Shown here in pieces: positions 59,700-64,000 of a stretch of 64,000 bases of DNA. The stretch comes from Combretum micranthum (lineage: Eukaryota; Streptophyta; Magnoliopsida; Myrtales; Combretaceae). The position numbers and the translations under genes are program-made. The stretch spans positions 1-64,000 of the forward strand of contig JAMXBD010002813.1 of assembly GCA_024138025.1 (NCBI GenBank). Direction: 5' to 3'. The notes below the pieces were generated by a model. That model saw only the letters and a list, made by a program, of their open reading frames with translations. It did not search any database and was not told where the DNA came from. Position 1 is the first letter of the stretch. Every line of letters starts with the position of its first letter.

Positions 59700-61587
59700 A
59701 TGGACATAGATATGGATATGGATATGGATATCGATGTTCCTTCTGAACCTAACATCGTCCTCACTTCTCGTGATCGAATTATCTCGGTATCTTACCAATC
59801 ACTCTTCGCTTCCACGCTGTTTCATAGTTTAATTTTAATTTAATCCTTTTTATTTTTGTTTAATAACTGTGAAGTGAACTAGGTTTTGTTCTTTTAATAT
59901 TTTTTTTTCGGTGAATCATCGAGAAATGAGATTGTTGCTGTGGTTTCTGAAATCTTAGGGTTAAAGTGTGCACATAGTTGATACCCTATTGTTTAATATG
60001 ATAGGGCGTGGTAAAATAATGTTTGAGGTGAGTGAATAAGGATGTTTATTATGTTGGAGTACTGTCCGGCCTGGCGTGCTGTTTAGTGGTGGTATCGGTA
60101 AGAGTCACTATTCTGTGGTGCATTGATGCCGTGCTGGATGGTGATAAATTTCATCTAGCTGAACTGGTTTTAGTCAGGGTTTTCAATTAAGATCATGTAA
60201 TGTGGAGTTGTTGTATTGTTATGGATTTTGGACATTGTCCGTTTTTGTTATTTAACGTTGTTGGGTTCAGTTGTTTGAGTTCCTGTCTTTCAATTTTAGT
60301 ACTTATGGTTGGATGAAAATATTTGACTTTGAGGAGCATCAGTGTTTGTATGTGATGGGTATCAGTGCAGTGCATGAGGAGATTGAACATTTTTAACCTT
60401 TAGTGTGTATGTATTTAGGATAGTTTTTATCACGTGGGAAATTCTTAATACCGGTTTGTTATGTTTATTGTTGCTTCGCAGCGGCTTGCTCGATTTGGAG
60501 TTCCTGAGGAATTCCTTTGCAACTTTGAATCTGGACTAGTAGATTTTCTCAATGGTAAAGAGTCATTCATACCACAAGTGGTTTCTGGAATTTTACCTTC
60601 AGACGAGGAAATGGCCAAGAGTCTACAAAAATCAAAGACGGATTTTAAAAAGGTGGATGGAGTTCCCTCCTTGAGGGAACAGCTACGGGAATGTGCAGTC
60701 TGGTTAATGTGGTTGATGTTCAAAGGTGATCCAACTAATGTTCTCAAGTACCTCTCTGAAATTAATATTGGCAACAGGTGTGTGGTGCTGTTTGGGGGAA
60801 CAATGATATTGCATACAGGTGTCGGACATGTGAACATGATCCGACCTGTGCAATATGTGTTCCTTGTTTTGAGAACGGCGATCACAAGGGACACGACTAT
60901 TCTACAATATATACTGGTGGTGGTTGTTGTGATTGTGGAGATGTAACTGCTTGGAAACGTGAGGGATTCTGCTCAAAGCATAAAGGCACTGAGCAGATAC
61001 AACCACTTCCAGAGGAAATTGCAAGCTCTATGGAACCTGTTCTTGATGCCTTGCTGATGTGCTGGAAAGACAAGCTTCTGCTTACTGAATCTAGTTTGCA
61101 GGAAAAACACAGAACTGGTGATCACTTAGAAACTAAAAGAGTTCCAAATGATTTTACTTTTATGGTGGTCGAAATGCTTTTACAGTTCTGTAAGTGCAGT
61201 GAGAGTCTCCTCAGATTTGTTTCGAGTAGGGTATGCTCTTGCAATGGATTGTTAGAGATACTGGTCCGAGCTGAGAAGACTCTTTCTGAGCCTGTCGTGA
61301 AGAAGCTCCATGAGTTGCTTCTCAAATTACTTGCAGAGCCTTCATTTAAATATGAATTTGCCAAAGCATTTTTGCGTTACTATCCTACTTGTGTTGGTGA
61401 AGCTGTTAGGGAGGGCAATGATGAAGCTTTTAAGAAGTATGGCCTACTATCAATGTTCTCTGTCCAAATACTGACAGTCCCGACTTTGACTCCACGTCTT
61501 GTGAAGGAGATGAACTTACTAGCGATGCTTTTTGGGTGCTTAGAGAGTATTTTTATTAACTGTTCTGATGAAGATGGCCGCTTACAG
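59700..61587 (+). CDS. PRT6: PRT6, UBR-box N-recognin E3 ubiquitin ligase (5' part; frame break at 60777/60778)
   Basis: Exon 1 59700-59786 (29 codons, MDIDMDMDMDIDVPSE) joins in phase 0 to a second exon from 60482 (RLARFGVPEEFL). The UBR box lies at 60781-60990 (CGAVWGNNDIAYRCRTCEHD, CAICVPCF, HDYS, CCDCGD, FCSKH) with its zinc-binding Cys/His in place. UBR boxes bind basic N-terminal residues of Arg/N-degron substrates, e.g. group VII ERF factors in oxygen sensing. 270 codons follow to donor AG|GTAATG at 61587/61588. The upstream frame gives ..EINIGNR, and the next base begins the UBR frame VCGAVWG. Family proteins have Gln/Asn-Arg-Gly-Val-Cys-Gly here, so about 4 nt are missing and the frames do not join. 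No intron fits. PRT6 is about 2000 residues; the remainder lies beyond the window. Confidence 0.88.
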
Positions 61588-61936
61588 GTAATGTATGGAA
61601 TATATTTTCTACAATTTTTTATTTACATTGTAAAGAATGACTGCAGCTCTCATTGCTGTGCATTCTTGTGGTTCTTATTGGGTGAAGAACTCTTTCCATC
61701 TATTGGCATGCAAAATTGAATATTAGCTTTTCACACAAATATTGAATATTAGCTTGTGGTACTTGCTCAAGATGTGTGTTGAAGGTGTATGAAATTAGAT
61801 GTGTTCAGTCTTTACTTTATGGATGGTTGTGAGACTTGATTGCTAGTTTTAGGACTTGATTGCATAAAATTAATTAGTGTTAAGACATTTGGTGCTTTTT
61901 CCTAAAGAGTGAAATGTTAGTCTAATCTCTTTACAA

Positions 61937-62268
61937 GAAATAATTACTAGAATAGGATTTTGTGCAACTTAATTACTAAAATAGGCCTCTAAACTCACAT
62001 ATCGAAAATGGGAAATGCACTGTGCAAAAAAGTTGCACTTAGCACATGCGAGTTGCTTGTATTTGTGGCCGTGCAGTTGCGCATGTGTGAGTTGCAAGAA
62101 ACACAAGGGCACTCCCGCATACTGCAAATGTGAGAGACAAATCCATATATCTCTCATTTTTCCAATGTGAATCCCATTCCATAACAAAAAATGCATGTTA
62201 AAGATGCAATTTTGGTGAACTATTTCTGTAATTAATTTCAATTGCGGTCTTTTTTAGTAAATAATTTC
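61937..62268. mobile_element. Long-TIR MITE in the PRT6 intron
   Basis: The left 50 bp ('gaaataattactagaat', 'aacttaattactaaaatagg') and the right 50 bp on the opposite strand ('gaaattatttactaaaa', 'aaattaattacagaaatag') are imperfect inverted repeats. The middle (62030-62110) is GC-richer with 'gcatgtgtgagttgc'. No clear target duplication. Confidence 0.45.
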
Positions 62269-62919
62269 AAAAGATTCTAAACTGAGAAAATATTCTTTTC
62301 CCAAACATAATTAAATCATTGCAAAGTGTGATAATAATGTTAAGGTAAAAATGTTGATTTTAGCAGCTTTGTTTAATTTGTTGTATAGTGTTTTGCTTGA
62401 GGTTTAAGGTCTCTAGTGAGTTTTATTTGTTTAGTTTATGTTAGTCTTGTTTTGGCTATTTTGCCTCTTTTTTGTCTTTCATCCTTTGTAGTGATTAATT
62501 TTTATAAAGGAAAATCTGGCATTACATTAAAAAAAAAAAAATGTTAAGGCAAAATCTAGAGAGAATATTCCCTCCTCTCTTTAGTTTGACTTCAGTTTTC
62601 TGCCTTAGTTTCCTTTTATGTCATGTTTAGTATATAGAAATTGCTTGGAATGAAATGGATTGGATTGGAATGAATTATGGAATGGCAAATTTATTCCTAC
62701 GTTGGAAACCTTTATGGAATAGAATGGAACGAAATGTATAAGTGTAACCTTCAAAAATGTGCTTAGCAATAAATATGGGTTATAAATATATGATAGGATA
62801 AATATGTAATTAAACTAGAGATAATTAATGAGAGCAGAATGGAGATGCGATTCCATGTTCTCAAAGATGGAATCTAAATCTTCTTCATAGTCTGAATCAC
62901 CAATAGACTTTGGATAGAC

Positions 62920-63760
62920 TTTTTCTTTCCCTGTGGTGGAAAGATCGTTTGTGCGTTGTGGGATCGTTTTGGTTTACTCAAAGTTTGAGTAACTAAGAGA
63001 TTTTCCTCTTAAACTTGGGAATAGTGGCTAAGTAATGAGGGTCTGTGAAAACGTTTGGTACGTAGTTACCTTATTGTTCAATATTGGGTAATGGGAATGT
63101 AGTTTGCAAGTGAAGCTCCTAGCTCCAAACCAATTTGGGTTACGTTTTGAATGTTCCATGAAAATTTTTCATAAGCAGGGTGCTGGTTACACAATAAGTT
63201 CACTTGGTAAACCTTTGATTGCTGACTTTAATACAGCTTGGCGGGAAAGCCTGAGCTTTTCCTGAGTATGCTTTGAGATGTAAGTCGATTGTGATTTTGT
63301 CGACTGAATTTTGGCTTGATATGTTGATTGTAGGAAGGTTCCTGCAAAAGTTGAATACTAGTGGAAGCACCTTAGTTGCTCCCACTGTAGTAGCTTTGGT
63401 TATGATGTGATGTGACCACTTGTACCTAGATGGTCCTTGCCCCTGGAGTGTCTCTATAGGACATTGCATGATGATTATTGTCCCTCTGAAGTGCAGGTTG
63501 GTCCATTGGTTTTGGAATATTCTTTAGTTAACAAATTGCTGAGGTTGCTCCTCCTTTAAGTGACCCTCTAAATTTAGCATCTGAGGAAACAACAGCCTCT
63601 ATGAATGCCATTGACATAGCAGGTGATTGTGTCTAAAATTGTAGGTGAAGTCCTTGAGTCCTTATGAATTTCTAGAGCCATACTTCAGCCTCCTCTAACT
63701 GGCCTCTTAACTATTATTTTGGAGTTGCTTTTGCTAAGAAGAAGAAGGAAGAGGGTAGAC
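62920..63760 (+). pseudogene. LINE ORF1 / DUF4283-zinc-knuckle relic
   Basis: Fragments across frames in the order of plant L1-type ORF1 proteins: IVCALWDRFGLLKV (about 62948-62989), ASEAPSSKPIWVTF (about 63107-63148), SSLGKPLIADFNTAWRESLS (about 63200-63259), then VPAKVEY.WKHLSCSHCSSFGYDV (about 63341-63412), the knuckle region. Many stops; not functional. No reverse transcriptase part lies within the window. Confidence 0.55.
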
Positions 63761-64000
63761 AAAGACTTAGTGTCAGCATGTGGTGATATCTAGTAGTTTC
63801 TCTGTGGTTCCATACTTTTGTACTTGTATCACTCTAGAGGGTATCTTAACTTTTTTATTTGGGGTGATTCCCTTTCTTTGTATTGCTGTCTGCAACACAC
63901 ACGCAGAAAAAGAAGAAAGGAATGTGTGCGAGCCCTAAGTTACCCATTAGTGATTGAAAGGTCATTTGTTTTGAGGCATGAAAACAGCCTCTTCATAACA

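Larger units (their letters stand above)
61588..64000 (+). other. PRT6 intron 2 (continues past the window)
   Basis: After the donor at 61588 no further PRT6-like exon was found up to the window end, so the intron exceeds 2.4 kb or the gene is broken here. It holds a MITE (61937-62268), an AT-rich stretch with GGAATG reiterations (62648-62730) and a LINE/DUF4283 relic. Confidence 0.6.

Noticed and set aside
59390..59764. 124-codon open frame antisense to the PRT6 leader, Asp/Ser-rich
   Set aside because: It is the complement of simple repeats (ATC/GAT and GA runs). No domain, and it overlaps the PRT6 start antisense.
1..64000. tRNA, rRNA, CRISPR array, or bacterial-type defence or biosynthetic cluster
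   Set aside because: No cloverleaf, rRNA segment, spaced palindromic array or operon was found. tRNA-complementary sequences present are only retrotransposon primer sites.

Overview
The window is plant nuclear DNA, almost certainly from a eudicot. It is AT-rich and gene-poor. The host genes have introns bounded by GT..AG, and most of the rest is transposable elements nested among one another. I cannot name the species. No bacterial-style system (operon, CRISPR, toxin-antitoxin) is present.

Two host genes lie near the ends. A complete receptor-like cytoplasmic kinase of subfamily VII (APK1/PBL type) occupies 1047-3986 on the minus strand. It has six exons, encodes 418 residues, and keeps every catalytic residue and an N-terminal acylation signal. 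At the right edge (59700 onward, plus strand) is the 5' part of PRT6, the UBR-box E3 ubiquitin ligase of the Arg/N-degron pathway. Exon 1, the UBR box and about 270 further codons are visible. The two coding stretches join out of frame at 60777/60778, exactly where the UBR box begins. The rest of PRT6 lies beyond the window, behind an intron longer than 2.4 kb that holds a long-TIR MITE and a LINE/DUF4283 relic.

In between, from left to right, are: a Mutator-like MITE family (several copies), a local tandem repeat (7.1-7.5 kb), and a possible 3.9 kb solo LTR (10970-14851). Next comes a young 13.1 kb Athila-type Ty3/gypsy element (15579-28664) with 5-bp TSD GTGTC, tRNA-Asp PBS, gag, pol, an env-position ORF and two polypurine tracts. 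A 1-kb direct repeat (29.7 and 39.1 kb) brackets a 4.5 kb hAT transposon (33263-37790) with 8-bp TSD and a transposase that is complete apart from one stop codon. Further right are MITEs, a foldback hairpin at 42.1 kb, a decayed gypsy integrase split by a hAT MITE (43.0-44.5 kb), a decayed CENP-B/Tigger-like DDE transposase (47.4-48.7 kb), an LTR-like stretch (49.2-52.5 kb), and a decayed chromovirus (53405-59076, TSD AATTC, tRNA-Met PBS). The chromovirus ends about 620 bp upstream of the PRT6 start codon.

The observations I rank highest are: (1) the frame break at the PRT6 UBR box; (2) a U3-like promoter plus 5'-leader intron directly in front of the third ORF of the Athila element; (3) the contrast between near-identical Athila LTRs and repeated small frameshifts in its genes, which points either to consensus-sequence errors or to a defective element mobilised in trans; (4) the almost intact hAT element; (5) the CENP-B-like transposase relic, which is visible only when reading frames are pieced together.
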